From Thiothrix lacustris DSM 21227 (GTDB lineage: Bacteria > Pseudomonadota > Gammaproteobacteria > Thiotrichales > Thiotrichaceae), in the NCBI RefSeq assembly GCF_000621325.1, contig NZ_JHYQ01000003.1, positions 156,482 through 220,481 on the forward strand: 64,000 bases of DNA, read 5' to 3'. The position numbers were made by a program, and so were the translations under genes. This document shows positions 27,613-37,584 of this stretch, piece after piece (position 1 is the stretch's first letter; every line of letters starts with the position of its first letter). Below the pieces are notes generated by a model, which had not been told where the DNA came from, did no database searches, and saw nothing but the letters and a program-made list of their open reading frames with translations.

Positions 27613-28301
27613 GCGGCCTCACCGAGTGGTTGGCGGGTAATGGGCTGGCTGGCTTTGGCGGTTTGTGCCATGCGCTTGTCGATGTAATTTTTCAGCGCGA
27701 CCAGACAGCCCAAACCGATGAAGGCACCGGGGGGCAGAGCAGCCAGCAATATGCCCTTGAAGTCAGTACCCAAACTGATAGTCATTCCGCGTGCGGCCTC
27801 ACCAAACATCAGGTGGGCTTGCGCAAACAGCGTGCCATTGCCCACCAGTTCACGCAGCCCGCCCAACACCATCAGCACTAGCATGAAACCGATACCCATC
27901 ATCAAGCTGTCGTACCCGGCGTGTAAGGGCGGATTTTTCGAAGCATAGGCTTCGGAGCGCCCAATCACGATACAGTTGGTCACAATCAGCGGGATGAAAA
28001 TACCGAGAATGGCGTACAGTTCGGGAAAGTAAGCGTGGATCAGCATTTCAATCAGGGTGACATTGCCTGCAATGATCAACACGAAAGCGGGGATGCGGAT
28101 TTCTGCCCGGATATAATCCCGCACCAATGAAATGGCGAAATTGGAAGATACCAGTGCTAGCAAGGTAGCCAGCCCTAGCCCCAAGCCATTGACAACGTTG
28201 GTAGTGACCGCCATCAACGGGCATAAGCCCAGCAGTTGTACCAAGCCGGGGTTATTGTTCCACAGGCCAGCAAGGGTCAGTTCGCGGTAAGTCGCATTCA
28301 T
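27609..28301 (-). CDS. rnfE: Rnf electron transport complex subunit E
   Basis: A 230-residue membrane subunit with six hydrophobic segments. Features are the N-terminal GLWNNNPGLVQLLGLCPLMAVT and NCIVIGRSEAYA, which hold the Cys pair shared with RnfA for a membrane Fe-S site. Overlaps rnfG by ATGA. Confidence 0.95.
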   Translation of the reverse strand: MNATYRELTLAGLWNNNPGLVQLLGLCPLMAVTTNVVNGLGLGLATLLALVSSNFAISLVRDYIRAEIRIPAFVLIIAGNVTLIEMLIHAYFPELYAILGIFIPLIVTNCIVIGRSEAYASKNPPLHAGYDSLMMGIGFMLVLMVLGGLRELVGNGTLFAQAHLMFGEAARGMTISLGTDFKGILLAALPPGAFIGLGCLVALKNYIDKRMAQTAKASQPITRQPLGEAA

Positions 28302-28945
28302 GGCTGTGCTCCTTGGGAAGTCGCATTGGGGGTGAACAGGCTGTCAAAATGTTGTTGTGACCATTCAAGGGTGCGTTTGACTGCTTTGACGACGGCGCGG
28401 GGTGTGATGGTAGCGCCAGTGAACTGGTCGAATTCGCCGCCATCTTTACGCACTGCCCAGCCTTCGAGCGTTGGATTTTGCAGCGACTTGTTGGCAAAGC
28501 CCAGAATCCAGCTATTTTTTTCTGCATCAACTTTATCGCCCAGTCCGGGGGTTTCTTTGTGTGACAATACCCGCACGCCCGCAAGTGTCTGATCGGCCTT
28601 GATGCCGACCACCATGCGTATCTTACCGCTGTAGCCATCCGGTGCTGTCACAATGAATAGTGCTGCCACGGGTACGCCTTGCTTGCTGGCGCGATAAACC
28701 ACTACATCTTCAGCACTGCCGAAATCGGCAGCCGGTAAGGTCAGGGTGTTTGCCAGCAAGTCATTGCTGTAAGACGAGGCAGGCACTAACACATTCAATT
28801 GCTTCAAGGTGGAGGCACGTTCATTGGCTTCCACTTTTGGTAAAGTTAAGTCATGGAAAAAAGCCAACGCCAGTGCTCCCAATAGGGCAAATCCAGCAAG
28901 GAAAGCCCCCGACTGGAGAATGTCTTTCAAGCGTTTGTCGCTCAT
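28298..28945 (-). CDS. rnfG: Rnf electron transport complex subunit G
   Basis: A 215-residue FMN-bearing periplasmic subunit with one N-terminal membrane anchor (about 10-30). The covalent FMN threonine is in the motif F-T-G-A-T-I-T near residue 178. The true start is the ATG at 28945, which overlaps the rnfD stop as ATGA; the longer open frame upstream is antisense/overlap to rnfD. Confidence 0.94.
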   Translation of the reverse strand: MSDKRLKDILQSGAFLAGFALLGALALAFFHDLTLPKVEANERASTLKQLNVLVPASSYSNDLLANTLTLPAADFGSAEDVVVYRASKQGVPVAALFIVTAPDGYSGKIRMVVGIKADQTLAGVRVLSHKETPGLGDKVDAEKNSWILGFANKSLQNPTLEGWAVRKDGGEFDQFTGATITPRAVVKAVKRTLEWSQQHFDSLFTPNATSQGAQP

Positions 28946-29973
28946 CCTTGCTGCCTCTTGGTGCCGTATACGCGTGGCTGGGTGTAGTAGTCGATTAAAG
29001 GAACGGCCATATTCAGCATGATGACCGAGAAGGCCACTGCATCCGGGTAGCCACCCCAAGTGCGGATAATGTAGGTAAACGCACCAATCCCACCCGCATA
29101 ATACAGCTTGCCCAACGGTGTGGTGCTCGCAGAAACCGGGTCGGTGGCAATAAAAAATGCCCCCAGCATGGCTGCACCACTGAACAAATGGAACAATGGC
29201 GAAGCGTAGACTTGCGGGTTGATCATCCAGAAAATACCCGCCATCAACGCGAGCGAACCCAACAACGCTACCGGAATGTGCCAACTGATAATGCGTTGCC
29301 AGAGCAGCCACAAGCCACCCAGCAACCACCCCATACTGACCCATTGCCAGGCTTGGCCTGCCAACAGCCCAAACTGCCCATTGGCATAAATCTCGTTCAG
29401 GGTTTTATGCAGCCCCAGATTCACCTTGACCGCATCCAGTGGAGTGGCGGCAGTCAGGGCATCCCAGCTTTGCGAACCACCCGCAAACACCTGCTGCACG
29501 GCTTGCCCCAAACCAATATGCGCGAAACTAAAATCCAATGGCGCAGGCCAAATGGTCATTTGCACCGGGTAGGACACCAGCATGGCTGCATAGCCGATCA
29601 TGGCAGGGTTGAACGGGTTATAACCCAAGCCCCCGTACAAATGTTTAGCAATCACGACGGCAAACACCATCGCCAGCGCAATAAGCCACCACGGCGCGAA
29701 CGCAGGCATCGCCACCGCCAGCAACCATGCCGTTACCACCGCGCTGTAATCACTCAGGAAGGGTCGAACCGGGCGCTGGCGCAGTGTCAACATGCCCCAT
29801 TCCAGCAGTTCGGCAAATACAATCGCCAGCAGCAGGTTGCTGATCATGCCCCAGCCAAAGTACCAGATCAGCACTAAAGTACCGGGAACCAGTGCGTAGA
29901 GTACTTGGCGCATGATCACGCTGACATCTTGTTTGCCAGTCACGTAAGGGGAAGTGCGTTTGTTGAACATCAT
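28942..29973 (-). CDS. rnfD: Rnf electron transport complex subunit D
   Basis: A 343-residue membrane subunit with about nine hydrophobic segments. The covalent FMN site is probably the T in LTAATPLD near residue 172. FNPAMIGYAAMLVSYPVQMT and TDPVSASTTPLGK are conserved family blocks. Starts [11 protein letters not shown], overlapping rnfC by ATGA. Confidence 0.94.
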   Translation of the reverse strand: MMFNKRTSPYVTGKQDVSVIMRQVLYALVPGTLVLIWYFGWGMISNLLLAIVFAELLEWGMLTLRQRPVRPFLSDYSAVVTAWLLAVAMPAFAPWWLIALAMVFAVVIAKHLYGGLGYNPFNPAMIGYAAMLVSYPVQMTIWPAPLDFSFAHIGLGQAVQQVFAGGSQSWDALTAATPLDAVKVNLGLHKTLNEIYANGQFGLLAGQAWQWVSMGWLLGGLWLLWQRIISWHIPVALLGSLALMAGIFWMINPQVYASPLFHLFSGAAMLGAFFIATDPVSASTTPLGKLYYAGGIGAFTYIIRTWGGYPDAVAFSVIMLNMAVPLIDYYTQPRVYGTKRQQG

Positions 29974-31541
29974 GCCGAGGTTTCCCCGTTAGCGGTTTGG
30001 GCAGCCGCTGCGTCGGCTTTTTTGGCCTTGGCACGTTCCAAGGCGGCTTGTATGGCGGCTTTTTTGCCGTCATCGGTATTGGTTTTGGCCTGTTCTTTGT
30101 GTTTTGCCAGTTTTTCGGCTTTTTCACGCTTGGCGCGTTCGATGCGTTCCAGATGGAATTCGTGGCGTTCGCGGGCAAGGTCGGCCTTGGCCTTGGCTTC
30201 GCGTTGGCTGCGGATTTCGGCTTTGGCAAAACGGTAATAGTCCACCAGCTTGATGTGGCTGGGGCAAACGTAAGCGCAGCAGCCGCATTCGATGCAGTCG
30301 AACAGGTGGTATTGTTCCGCTTTGTCAAAATCGCGGGAGCGGGCATACCAGTAAAGTTGTTGCGGCAGCAGGCTGGCGGGGCAACTTTCGGCGCAACGTC
30401 CGCAGCGGATACAGGGCAGGGCGGTTTGCTGTTCTGTCTCGGCGACATCACTGACCAGAATGCAGTTGGTGGCTTTGACCGCCGGAATCTGGTCGCTTTG
30501 CAGGGAAATGCCCATCATGGGCCCTCCCATTGCCAGCCGTTTGGCCGCAGCGGTGTAACCCCCGGCTTGTTCAATCAGGTGTTGAACCGGCGTTCCCAAG
30601 GGCACTTCGAGGTTGCAAGGCTCAGCCACACCCTTACCGGTGACGGTCAGGTAACGGTCAATCAAGGGTTCGCCCAACACAACCGCGCGGTAAATGGCGC
30701 GGGCGGTAGCCGGGTTGTGGCAGACGATGCCGACTTGGGCGGGTCTGCCGCCACTGGGTACTTCCTTGCCAGTGAGGATTTTGATGAGCTGTTTTTCGCT
30801 GCCACTGGGGTAAAGGGTGGGAATGGCGGCAATCTCAATGCGGCGCTCGCCAAGGCTGGCAACAGCGGCTTGCATGGCGGCTATGGCTTCGGGTTTGTTG
30901 TCTTCGATCCCGATCAGCGCGTGTTGGGTATTGATGATGTGCATCATGATTTGCACGCCGCGCAGGATTTCTTCCGGCTGTTCGCGCATCAGCATGTCGT
31001 CACAGGTGATGTAGGGTTCGCATTCTGCGCCGTTGATCACCAGTGTTTCGATGGGGATGTTGTCGTGGACATTGAGCTTGATGGCGGAGGGGAATACCGC
31101 GCCGCCCATGCCGACGATACCGGCGGCACAGATACGCAGGCGCAAAGTTTCGCCATCGACTTGGGTGTAGTCAGGGTAGGGTGACAGGCGTGCATTGCCC
31201 CAGTCGTCCTTACCATCGGGTTTGAGCACCACGCACAGGTCACTGAGGCCGGAAGGGTGCGCAATCGGGCGTTCTTCAATCGCGGTAATCGTGCCGGATG
31301 TGCTGGCGTGTACCGGCACTTTCATGAAGCCGGTGTGTGAGGCGATTTCCTGCCCTTTGTAGACGTAATCACCCACGGCGACGGTCAGCGTGGGCTTGTA
31401 GCCGGTGTGCTGTTGCAGGGGAATGATGAGCTCATCCGCCAGCGGAACATGCACCACGGGCTTGGTGTTGGAGATTTCCTTGTGGTAATCGAGGTGCAGG
31501 CCACCGGGATTGCGCCAGAGTTTGCGTAAGGTCTGGATCAT
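29970..31541 (-). CDS. rnfC: Rnf electron transport complex subunit C
   Basis: A 523-residue NADH/FMN-binding subunit. The N-terminal GGLHLDYHK, the RSAM-like glycine loop [12 protein letters not shown] and [13 protein letters not shown] are the NADH/FMN part. Two 4Fe-4S motifs follow ([12 protein letters not shown] near 370 and [12 protein letters not shown] near 410). The last ~90 residues are a highly charged Ala/Lys/Glu coiled-coil tail, typical of proteobacterial RnfC and prone to length variation. Confidence 0.95.
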   Translation of the reverse strand: MIQTLRKLWRNPGGLHLDYHKEISNTKPVVHVPLADELIIPLQQHTGYKPTLTVAVGDYVYKGQEIASHTGFMKVPVHASTSGTITAIEERPIAHPSGLSDLCVVLKPDGKDDWGNARLSPYPDYTQVDGETLRLRICAAGIVGMGGAVFPSAIKLNVHDNIPIETLVINGAECEPYITCDDMLMREQPEEILRGVQIMMHIINTQHALIGIEDNKPEAIAAMQAAVASLGERRIEIAAIPTLYPSGSEKQLIKILTGKEVPSGGRPAQVGIVCHNPATARAIYRAVVLGEPLIDRYLTVTGKGVAEPCNLEVPLGTPVQHLIEQAGGYTAAAKRLAMGGPMMGISLQSDQIPAVKATNCILVSDVAETEQQTALPCIRCGRCAESCPASLLPQQLYWYARSRDFDKAEQYHLFDCIECGCCAYVCPSHIKLVDYYRFAKAEIRSQREAKAKADLARERHEFHLERIERAKREKAEKLAKHKEQAKTNTDDGKKAAIQAALERAKAKKADAAAAQTANGETSA

Positions 31542-32092
31542 GAAACCACCTTCAAATTAAACACAGGGTAAGGCCATTTCCAGGAAGCAGGTTCGACCTT
31601 GACGGGAACCATGTCAATGCAATCCACCGGGCAGGGGGGCAGGCACAGTTTGCAGCCGGTGCATTCAGCGGCAATGATGGTGTGCATGTGCTTGGCTGAA
31701 CCAACAATGGCATCCACCGGGCAGGCTTGAATACACAAGGTGCAGCCGATGCAGGTGTTTTCGTCGATGATGGCGACCAATGGAATGCTGGAATGTTCGC
31801 CGTTTTCGTCGTTCAATGGTTTGGCTTCGACGCCGAGTAATTCGGCGAGTGCCTTGATGGTGTTTTCACCGCCGGGTGGGCAATGGTTGATGTCGGCTTC
31901 GCCTTTGGCAATGGCTTCGGCATAAGGGCGGCAACCGGGGAAGCCGCATTGCCCGCATTGGGTTTGCGGCAGGATAGCGTCTACTTTGTCGGCAATCGGG
32001 TCGCCTTCGACCTTGAAACGGATAGCGGCGTAGCCGAGCAGTACGCCAAAGATGGCGGCGAGGCCACCAATAATAAGCAGTGCTGCAATCAT
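31538..32092 (-). CDS. rnfB: Rnf electron transport complex subunit B
   Basis: A 184-residue subunit with one N-terminal membrane helix, a 4Fe-4S domain ([16 protein letters not shown]) and a two-cluster ferredoxin region ([32 protein letters not shown]). It accepts electrons from or gives them to ferredoxin. Overlaps rnfA by one base and rnfC by ATGA. Confidence 0.96.
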   Translation of the reverse strand: MIAALLIIGGLAAIFGVLLGYAAIRFKVEGDPIADKVDAILPQTQCGQCGFPGCRPYAEAIAKGEADINHCPPGGENTIKALAELLGVEAKPLNDENGEHSSIPLVAIIDENTCIGCTLCIQACPVDAIVGSAKHMHTIIAAECTGCKLCLPPCPVDCIDMVPVKVEPASWKWPYPVFNLKVVS

Positions 32093-32673
32093 CAGTTTTT
32101 CACCAATCCAGAAAAGCCCATGAAGGCCAGTGCCATTAGCCCGGCAGTGATCAAGCCAATCGCGTTACCTTGGAAAATACCGGGTACGTCACCCACATTG
32201 ATGCGTTCACGGATACCGGCAAACAATACCAGTACCAAGGTGAACCCGAGGGCAGCGCCCATGCCGTACAGGCCGGATTCGATGAAACCGTGGGTTTCCT
32301 GCACATTCAGCAGCGCCACGCCGAGTACCGCGCAATTGGTGGTAATCAGCGGCAGGTAGATGCCGAGCACGTTATATAACACCGGGCTGGTTTTGCGGAT
32401 GACCATTTCGGTAAAGCCCACAATCGCAGCAATCACCAGAATAAAGCTGACAGTCCGCAAGTATTCGAGGTGGAAGGGTTCCAATAACCACGTATTAACC
32501 AAGTAGCTGGCAACGGCCGACAGGGTGAGGACAAACGTCGTCGCCAGCCCCATGCCCATCGCGGTTTCGAGCTTGCGCGACACCCCCATGAACGGGCATA
32601 AACCGAGAAAGTGTGAAAGGACAAAGTTATTGACCCACACCGTGCCAACAATAATCAGTAAGTAGTCTGTCAT
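32092..32673 (-). CDS. rnfA: Rnf electron transport complex subunit A
   Basis: First gene of the operon. From the ATG at 32673 ([12 protein letters not shown]) it has 193 residues, exactly the E. coli RsxA length. Six membrane segments are visible, including [17 protein letters not shown] and [13 protein letters not shown] with the paired cysteines. Rnf couples NADH/ferredoxin electron transfer to ion pumping; in E. coli it keeps SoxR reduced. Starts upstream of this ATG would intrude into the divergent proA region. Confidence 0.95.
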   Translation of the reverse strand: MTDYLLIIVGTVWVNNFVLSHFLGLCPFMGVSRKLETAMGMGLATTFVLTLSAVASYLVNTWLLEPFHLEYLRTVSFILVIAAIVGFTEMVIRKTSPVLYNVLGIYLPLITTNCAVLGVALLNVQETHGFIESGLYGMGAALGFTLVLVLFAGIRERINVGDVPGIFQGNAIGLITAGLMALAFMGFSGLVKN

Positions 32674-32839
32674 AAGATAAGGCTTTGGGAGTATTTCCAG
32701 TGAATAACTGAGCGGCGCATTTTGCCATATTTGGGTGTTATAACCTACAGCAAAGCCTGTGCCCATGATAATTGTCAGAAAGATCGTAGCAGTATTTTCG
32801 TGTTACCATTTCCCCATTGCATACCGTGAGGATTTTGGT

Positions 32840-34108
32840 TTGGACACTATCAATACTATTGCCACCTACATGCAGGGCATTGGTCAGCAAGCAAAGCAGG
32901 CTGCGCAAGTCTTGGCAAACACTGATACTAGCATTAAAAACAATGCATTGCTGCGTATTGCTGAGGTGATACTGGAGCGTGCGGACTGGCTGAAAGCCGA
33001 GAATGCTAAGGACTTGGCCGCCGGTCGTGAAAAAGGGCTGGATGCGGCGATGTTGGATCGCCTGACCCTGAGTGATAAAACGCTGGCAGGCATGGCAGAA
33101 GGCGTGCGCCAAGTGGCCACACTGGCTGACCCGATTGGCACGATTACCGACCTGAGCTACCGCCCGTCGGGGATTCAGGTGGGTAAAATGCGTGTGCCCT
33201 TGGGTGTGGTCGGCATCATTTACGAATCACGCCCGAATGTGACGGTGGATGCGGCGGCGCTGTGCCTGAAGTCGGGTAATGCGACGATTTTGCGCGGTGG
33301 TTCGGAAGCTATCCATTCCAATCAGGCGATTGCAGCGTGTGTGCGTGCCGGGCTGGAAGCGGCGGGTTTGCCTGCGGCGTGTGTGCAAGTGGTGGAAACC
33401 ACCGATCGGGCAGCGGTGGGCGAGTTGTTACGCATGGCACAATACGTCGATGTGATCGTGCCGCGTGGTGGTAAAAGTTTGATCGAGCGAGTCAGTGCGG
33501 AATCCCGTATTCCAGTTATCAAGCACTTGGATGGCATTTGTCATGTGTACATTGATGATCAGGCTGATCTGGATAAAGCGGTTAAGATTGCGGTGAATGC
33601 CAAAACACACCGTTACGGCGTGTGCAATGCGATGGAAACCTTGCTGGTGGCGGAAGGTGTGGCTGCGCAAGTATTGCCTGCCCTCGCGGAAGAATACGCC
33701 GCCAAAGGGGTGGAGTTGCGCGGCTGTGAGCAGACCCGTGCGCTGTTGCCTGCGTGTGTACCTGCTACCGAAGAAGATTGGAGCACGGAATACCTTGCGC
33801 CGATTTTGGCGATTCGGGTGGTGGCAGATATGGTTGCGGCGATTACGCACATTAATACTTACAGCTCGCAACATACCGATGCGATTATTACCGAAAATTA
33901 CACGCGGGCGCGGGCATTCCTGCGGCAAGTGGATTCGAGTTCGGTGATGGTGAATGCATCCACGCGCTTTGCCGATGGCTTTGAGTATGGGCTGGGGGCG
34001 GAGATTGGGATTAGCACCGACAAGATTCATGCGCGGGGGCCGGTTGGTCTGGAAGGGCTGACTTCGCAGAAGTATGTGGTGTTGGGGGATGGGCATATCC
34101 GGGTGTGA
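32840..34108 (+). CDS. proA: gamma-glutamyl phosphate reductase
   Basis: Second step of proline synthesis, reducing glutamyl-5-phosphate with NADPH. I start it at the TTG at 32840, 7 nt after GAGGA (32828-32832), giving 422 residues (E. coli 417). The aldehyde-dehydrogenase-type catalytic Cys lies in [41 protein letters not shown] and [22 protein letters not shown] are conserved. The ATPase gene of the next module begins 19 nt after its stop, so co-transcription is likely. Confidence 0.94.
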   Translation: MDTINTIATYMQGIGQQAKQAAQVLANTDTSIKNNALLRIAEVILERADWLKAENAKDLAAGREKGLDAAMLDRLTLSDKTLAGMAEGVRQVATLADPIGTITDLSYRPSGIQVGKMRVPLGVVGIIYESRPNVTVDAAALCLKSGNATILRGGSEAIHSNQAIAACVRAGLEAAGLPAACVQVVETTDRAAVGELLRMAQYVDVIVPRGGKSLIERVSAESRIPVIKHLDGICHVYIDDQADLDKAVKIAVNAKTHRYGVCNAMETLLVAEGVAAQVLPALAEEYAAKGVELRGCEQTRALLPACVPATEEDWSTEYLAPILAIRVVADMVAAITHINTYSSQHTDAIITENYTRARAFLRQVDSSSVMVNASTRFADGFEYGLGAEIGISTDKIHARGPVGLEGLTSQKYVVLGDGHIRV

Positions 34109-34127
34109 TGAAGAAGGACTTAAAGTC

Positions 34128-35603
34128 ATGTTGAAACAGATTTTGCTCAAAAACTTCAAGAGCTACCGTGACCAAGCATTGCCGCTTGCGCCGCTCACAC
34201 TGATGATCGGCGCGAATGCGTCCGGTAAAAGCAATGCGATTGAGGCATTCCGTTTCCTCAGTTGGCTGAGTGGTGGGCAGAAGCTATCTGTTATTCAGCA
34301 GCACTTAGATGATTCAGACCAAATTTTGCGCGGACAAAGTAAAGACTTTGGATATTTGGGTTCTCAGCAATTTACGTTGGGCTGTATGCTTGATGTTCAA
34401 GCCGCAAATCATGAAGCTAAAGCTGATTGGTCAAATGCTGGTGTTGATATAGAGTATTACTGGCTCAACGGGCTGAGTGAGGATGATATGAAGGAACGGC
34501 AGCAACTTCTTTATCCAACGGCGTTTTTGGGTGAGCCAACTTTTCCTGGCTTTCCATTTTATCAGTTAGAATGGCGCAACTTTGAAATTACATTGGAAAT
34601 ACGAAGTAACGAGTTACATATTGTTCAAGAACAGATAACTTCCCATGTGGGTAATACAGAAACATTTCCATTATACTGTGTTAGCAAATCTTCTGATGGG
34701 TTGGGAAGTGATATTCGTATCGCTTATAACAACTTTAAGCGTGGAAAGAATAAACCACAAATTACTTGCACCGATCAAATAGCAGTGATGTGCCAACTGG
34801 AAAGTCCAGCAACTTTTGCTCATGAACATATTAGGTCAAAACAAGAAATACCTACAACCATTAAATATTTTCAAGTATTTCTGGAAAACACTCTATTCCT
34901 TGATCCTGTTCCTGCTCTCATGCGCGGCGATAGTTTTTCTGAAAAAAAGCTACGCGGAAATTGCTCAAACCTGTCAGGCGTGCTTCATTACCTTTGGCAA
35001 CAAGAGAAAAATCGGGTGGCGATTCTTCAGTTTATTCAAAGCCTGCCTGAGCAGGATGTAAAAGACCTGAAATTCTTTGAAGACCGTCGTGGTCGGGTTG
35101 CTCTGGAGTTGGTCGAAAGTTTTGGCGGAAAAGATAAGTCATGGTCAGTTGAATTGTTATCGGATGGTACGTTGCGGGTGTTAGCTATCGCTGCCGCTGT
35201 CTTATCGGCTCCTGAAGGCTCGACGGTAGTGTTGGAAGAAGTCGATAACGGTGTGCATCCTTCCCGCGCCCATCACTTGCTGACAACCATGCAGAATGAG
35301 GCTAAACGCCGCAACATCCGCTTGTTGCTCACTACGCATAATCCCGCACTGATGGATGCCTTGCCCGACGAGGCGTTGGGTGATGTGGTGTTCTGCTACC
35401 GTGACCCACAAGAAGGGGATAGTCGTTTAGTGCGCTTAAGTGATTTGGATGATTATGCGGGACTGATCACGCAAGGACCATTGGGCGAATTGGTAACAAA
35501 CGGTATTGTTGACCGCTTCGTAAAGTCACCAGTAACACCGGAAGCGAAGAAACAGAATGCGCTCGACTGGCTGGCACGTCTGCAAGGAGATGAGGCTGCA
35601 TGA
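34128..35603 (+). CDS. AAA15-type ATPase (RecF/SMC-like), putative defence ATPase
   Basis: A 491-residue ATPase from the ATG at 34128. The N-terminus KQILLKNFKSY leads to Walker A GANASGKS (28-35). Near residues 340-375 are an ABC-signature-like LSDGT and a Walker B block VVLEEVDNGVHP; then comes the H-loop LLLTTHNPALMDALP. Residues ~90-280 are AT-rich at DNA level and poorly conserved to my eye. It overlaps the PIN gene by ATGA (35600-35603). ATPase-nuclease pairs of this shape are widespread in anti-phage systems; a defence role is inferred. Confidence 0.8.
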   Translation: MLKQILLKNFKSYRDQALPLAPLTLMIGANASGKSNAIEAFRFLSWLSGGQKLSVIQQHLDDSDQILRGQSKDFGYLGSQQFTLGCMLDVQAANHEAKADWSNAGVDIEYYWLNGLSEDDMKERQQLLYPTAFLGEPTFPGFPFYQLEWRNFEITLEIRSNELHIVQEQITSHVGNTETFPLYCVSKSSDGLGSDIRIAYNNFKRGKNKPQITCTDQIAVMCQLESPATFAHEHIRSKQEIPTTIKYFQVFLENTLFLDPVPALMRGDSFSEKKLRGNCSNLSGVLHYLWQQEKNRVAILQFIQSLPEQDVKDLKFFEDRRGRVALELVESFGGKDKSWSVELLSDGTLRVLAIAAAVLSAPEGSTVVLEEVDNGVHPSRAHHLLTTMQNEAKRRNIRLLLTTHNPALMDALPDEALGDVVFCYRDPQEGDSRLVRLSDLDDYAGLITQGPLGELVTNGIVDRFVKSPVTPEAKKQNALDWLARLQGDEAA

Positions 35604-36088
35604 GCAGTATTTGCTTGATTGATACCAGCATATTAACCAATTTACTGAATGTTCCTAATCGAAACCAACATAAAAAGATGGTTAGTCGAGCTTATAAAGA
35701 ATACGTAGAGTTAGGTTGTACATTCATTTTGCCAATGGCAAGTATCATCGAAACAGGCAATCATATTGCTCAGAATGGTGATGGCAGAATGCGTCGTGAA
35801 GTTGCACAGCGGTTTGTGATAGCCGTTAAAGCTGCATTTGATGGTACAGCTCCATGGAAGCCCAGTGAGTTTCCTAGTAGCAAAGAAATTTCAGTGTGGT
35901 TGGATGCGTTCCCTGCGTTGGCAGGTAGAAACAAATCGGTTGATAAGCTTAATGAAGGTACGAGCTTTGGCGATTTGAGTATCATCAAAGAATTTGAAAA
36001 GTGCTGCACTCGCTTTGCAATGAGTGAGGTTTTTGTATGGTCGCTAGATAGCGATTTACAGCAGTTACATGTGAGAGGTAAGGCGTAA
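35600..36088 (+). CDS. PIN-like nuclease partner
   Basis: A 162-residue soluble protein. The PIN pattern is visible as D8 in CLIDTSIL, E51 in IIETGNH, D125 in SFGDLSII and D150/D152 in WSLDSDL, at the spacing expected for the four acidic catalytic positions. It has no antitoxin-like neighbour of VapB type; instead it is fused in expression to the ATPase before it. The likely role is an RNase or nickase controlled by the ATPase (inference). Followed by ~120 nt without a gene. Confidence 0.65.
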   Translation: MSSICLIDTSILTNLLNVPNRNQHKKMVSRAYKEYVELGCTFILPMASIIETGNHIAQNGDGRMRREVAQRFVIAVKAAFDGTAPWKPSEFPSSKEISVWLDAFPALAGRNKSVDKLNEGTSFGDLSIIKEFEKCCTRFAMSEVFVWSLDSDLQQLHVRGKA

Positions 36089-36165
36089 ATTCAAGTAATA
36101 GGTACAAACACATCAATTTACGCACTAGCGTGGAAATCGAAATCTTGTTTTGATGCGTTTAGAAA

Positions 36166-36197
36166 CCGCCCATGTGCCTTACAAGGTATATGGGCGG
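36166..36197 (-). terminator. terminator of the SH3-domain gene
   Basis: CCGCCCAT and ATGGGCGG pair across a 16-nt loop that itself contains CCTT/AAGG. On the minus strand the stem is followed by TTTCT, 12 nt after the stop of the gene at 36210. Confidence 0.6.
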
Positions 36198-36209
36198 GTA
36201 AAGAACCTG

Positions 36210-36884
36210 CTACTGCACCTTACAGCAACCCGATACCACCTGCTTGTTATTCAACACGGCGGTGATGCTGTAAGGGTATTTCACCTCCGACATGCCATCG
36301 TTGCAACTGTCTACTTTTTGCATGAATGCTTGGGTATTGTTGGTGCCGGTTGCGCCGCCAATCACGGCGATGGTGGTGTTATTCGCTGATGTTTGGCGGA
36401 AGGTTACGGGTACGGTGTACTGCGGGCCATCTGACATATTGACGTTCAGCTTCGCGTCGCTCACATCAATGCGCCAGAAAGGCTCTGAGCCTGTACAGAC
36501 CAGTGTATTAGTCGCTGGTTTTGCCGTCGCTGAAGTGACGGTGGTCGGTGTTTTTTCTGGCGTTACAGCGGCAGCTGGTGTTTTGCTGGCTTGACCGGCT
36601 GGTTGCAAGTAGCTTGTGCTGACCCAACCGCCTACGCCGTTCCAGTAAACTTTAGCCCAATTTGTGCTGCCGACTTTCTGTTCTTCGCCCGTCGTGACGA
36701 TACCTTGGCCATTGTAGGGAATTCTGCCGGTAATGGCATTGTTGATGCCTGCGCCTGTTCGCATATTCAGGAATTCTCCTGAGGGCACGCCACTGACCAC
36801 ATACACATCTGTTGCTGCTTGTACGCTGGATATGCTCAGGGTCAAAGCCAAGGCCATTGCCGGGAAGAATGAAAACGCTTTCAT
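36210..36884 (-). CDS. exported SH3-domain protein with COG3650-like C-terminal domain
   Basis: A 224-residue precursor with signal peptide ending VQAA. It has an SH3b-like domain (about 24-95; LNMRTGAGINNAI, GWVSTSYLQP), a Pro/Thr/Ala linker, then a domain starting LVCTGSEPFWRIDV with Cys pairs (C..SC..GCC) reminiscent of COG3650/META-related modules. SH3b domains bind peptidoglycan, so a periplasmic wall-linked role is likely. Paralog of the next gene on the same strand. Confidence 0.7.
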   Translation of the reverse strand: MKAFSFFPAMALALTLSISSVQAATDVYVVSGVPSGEFLNMRTGAGINNAITGRIPYNGQGIVTTGEEQKVGSTNWAKVYWNGVGGWVSTSYLQPAGQASKTPAAAVTPEKTPTTVTSATAKPATNTLVCTGSEPFWRIDVSDAKLNVNMSDGPQYTVPVTFRQTSANNTTIAVIGGATGTNNTQAFMQKVDSCNDGMSEVKYPYSITAVLNNKQVVSGCCKVQ

Positions 36885-36946
36885 GGTTTGTTCCTTGAAT
36901 TATCTATTGTTGCCTGCTGTTGTTCAGGCATTTACTTAAAGTCTGA

Positions 36947-37432
36947 CTATTGCTGATTTAACGGTTTGGGAGGTGTCATGTAAGACGGTACTTTCACCGA
37001 CGGCATCATTGGTGGTGCGGTAACCTTGTAAGGTGCCATGACGGCCATTATAGGTTTAGCCTGTGATGTTGCGGTGGTTTGGGGCTTTGTGGCTACTACT
37101 GGCTTAGCAGGCTTTGCCGGTGCTGTAACAGTGGTGCGCTGGTTGGCGGGAGATAGGTAACTTTTGTTGACCCAGCCACCGATACCATTCCAATAAACCT
37201 TTGCCCAAGTTGTACCATTGATCTTTCTTTGTTCACCTGTGGTGACAACACCTTGGCCGTTGGCAGGAATCCTCGCCGTGATGGCACTACTGGTGCCCAC
37301 ATCGCTGCGCATGTTTAAGAATTGACCGATTTGTACGCCGGTGACGGCATAGACGTCAGTTGCTGCTTGTACGCTGGATAGGCTCAGGGTTAAAGCTACG
37401 GCCATTGCCGGGAAGAATGAAATCGCTTTCAT
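36947..37432 (-). CDS. exported SH3-domain protein, shorter paralog
   Basis: From the ATG at 37432 (AAGGAA upstream) it has 161 residues. Signal peptide and SH3b domain (LNMRSDVGTSSAI, GWVNKSYLSP) closely follow the gene at 36210; for example, both signal peptides read SFFPAMA. The C-terminal COG3650-like domain is absent and is replaced by a Pro/Lys/Val-rich tail. The pair looks like a tandem duplication with later loss or gain of the second domain. Confidence 0.7.
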   Translation of the reverse strand: MKAISFFPAMAVALTLSLSSVQAATDVYAVTGVQIGQFLNMRSDVGTSSAITARIPANGQGVVTTGEQRKINGTTWAKVYWNGIGGWVNKSYLSPANQRTTVTAPAKPAKPVVATKPQTTATSQAKPIMAVMAPYKVTAPPMMPSVKVPSYMTPPKPLNQQ

Positions 37433-37514
37433 GGTGTATTCCTTATCATCTTGTAGACTTGAAGTACCCTTTTGGGGCATTACACCCACAATTTTAGTCT
37501 GTTTTCGCGAAAAG

Positions 37515-37543
37515 TTGTTTGCTTTCGGGAGAGCGGGGATAAT
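37515..37543 (+). promoter_or_regulatory. putative miaB promoter
   Basis: TTGTTT (37515-37520), 17 nt, GATAAT (37538-37543), about 42 nt upstream of the miaB ATG. It lies in the gap divergent to the SH3-domain gene. Confidence 0.5.
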
Positions 37544-37584
37544 AGCCGTTTTCCAAATGCTCAAACGACGGACAAAACGGACAC

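Noticed and set aside
28946..29344. Long N-terminal extension of rnfG
   Set aside because: It lies entirely over rnfD in another frame. The ATG at 28945 with ATGA overlap gives the normal RnfG length.
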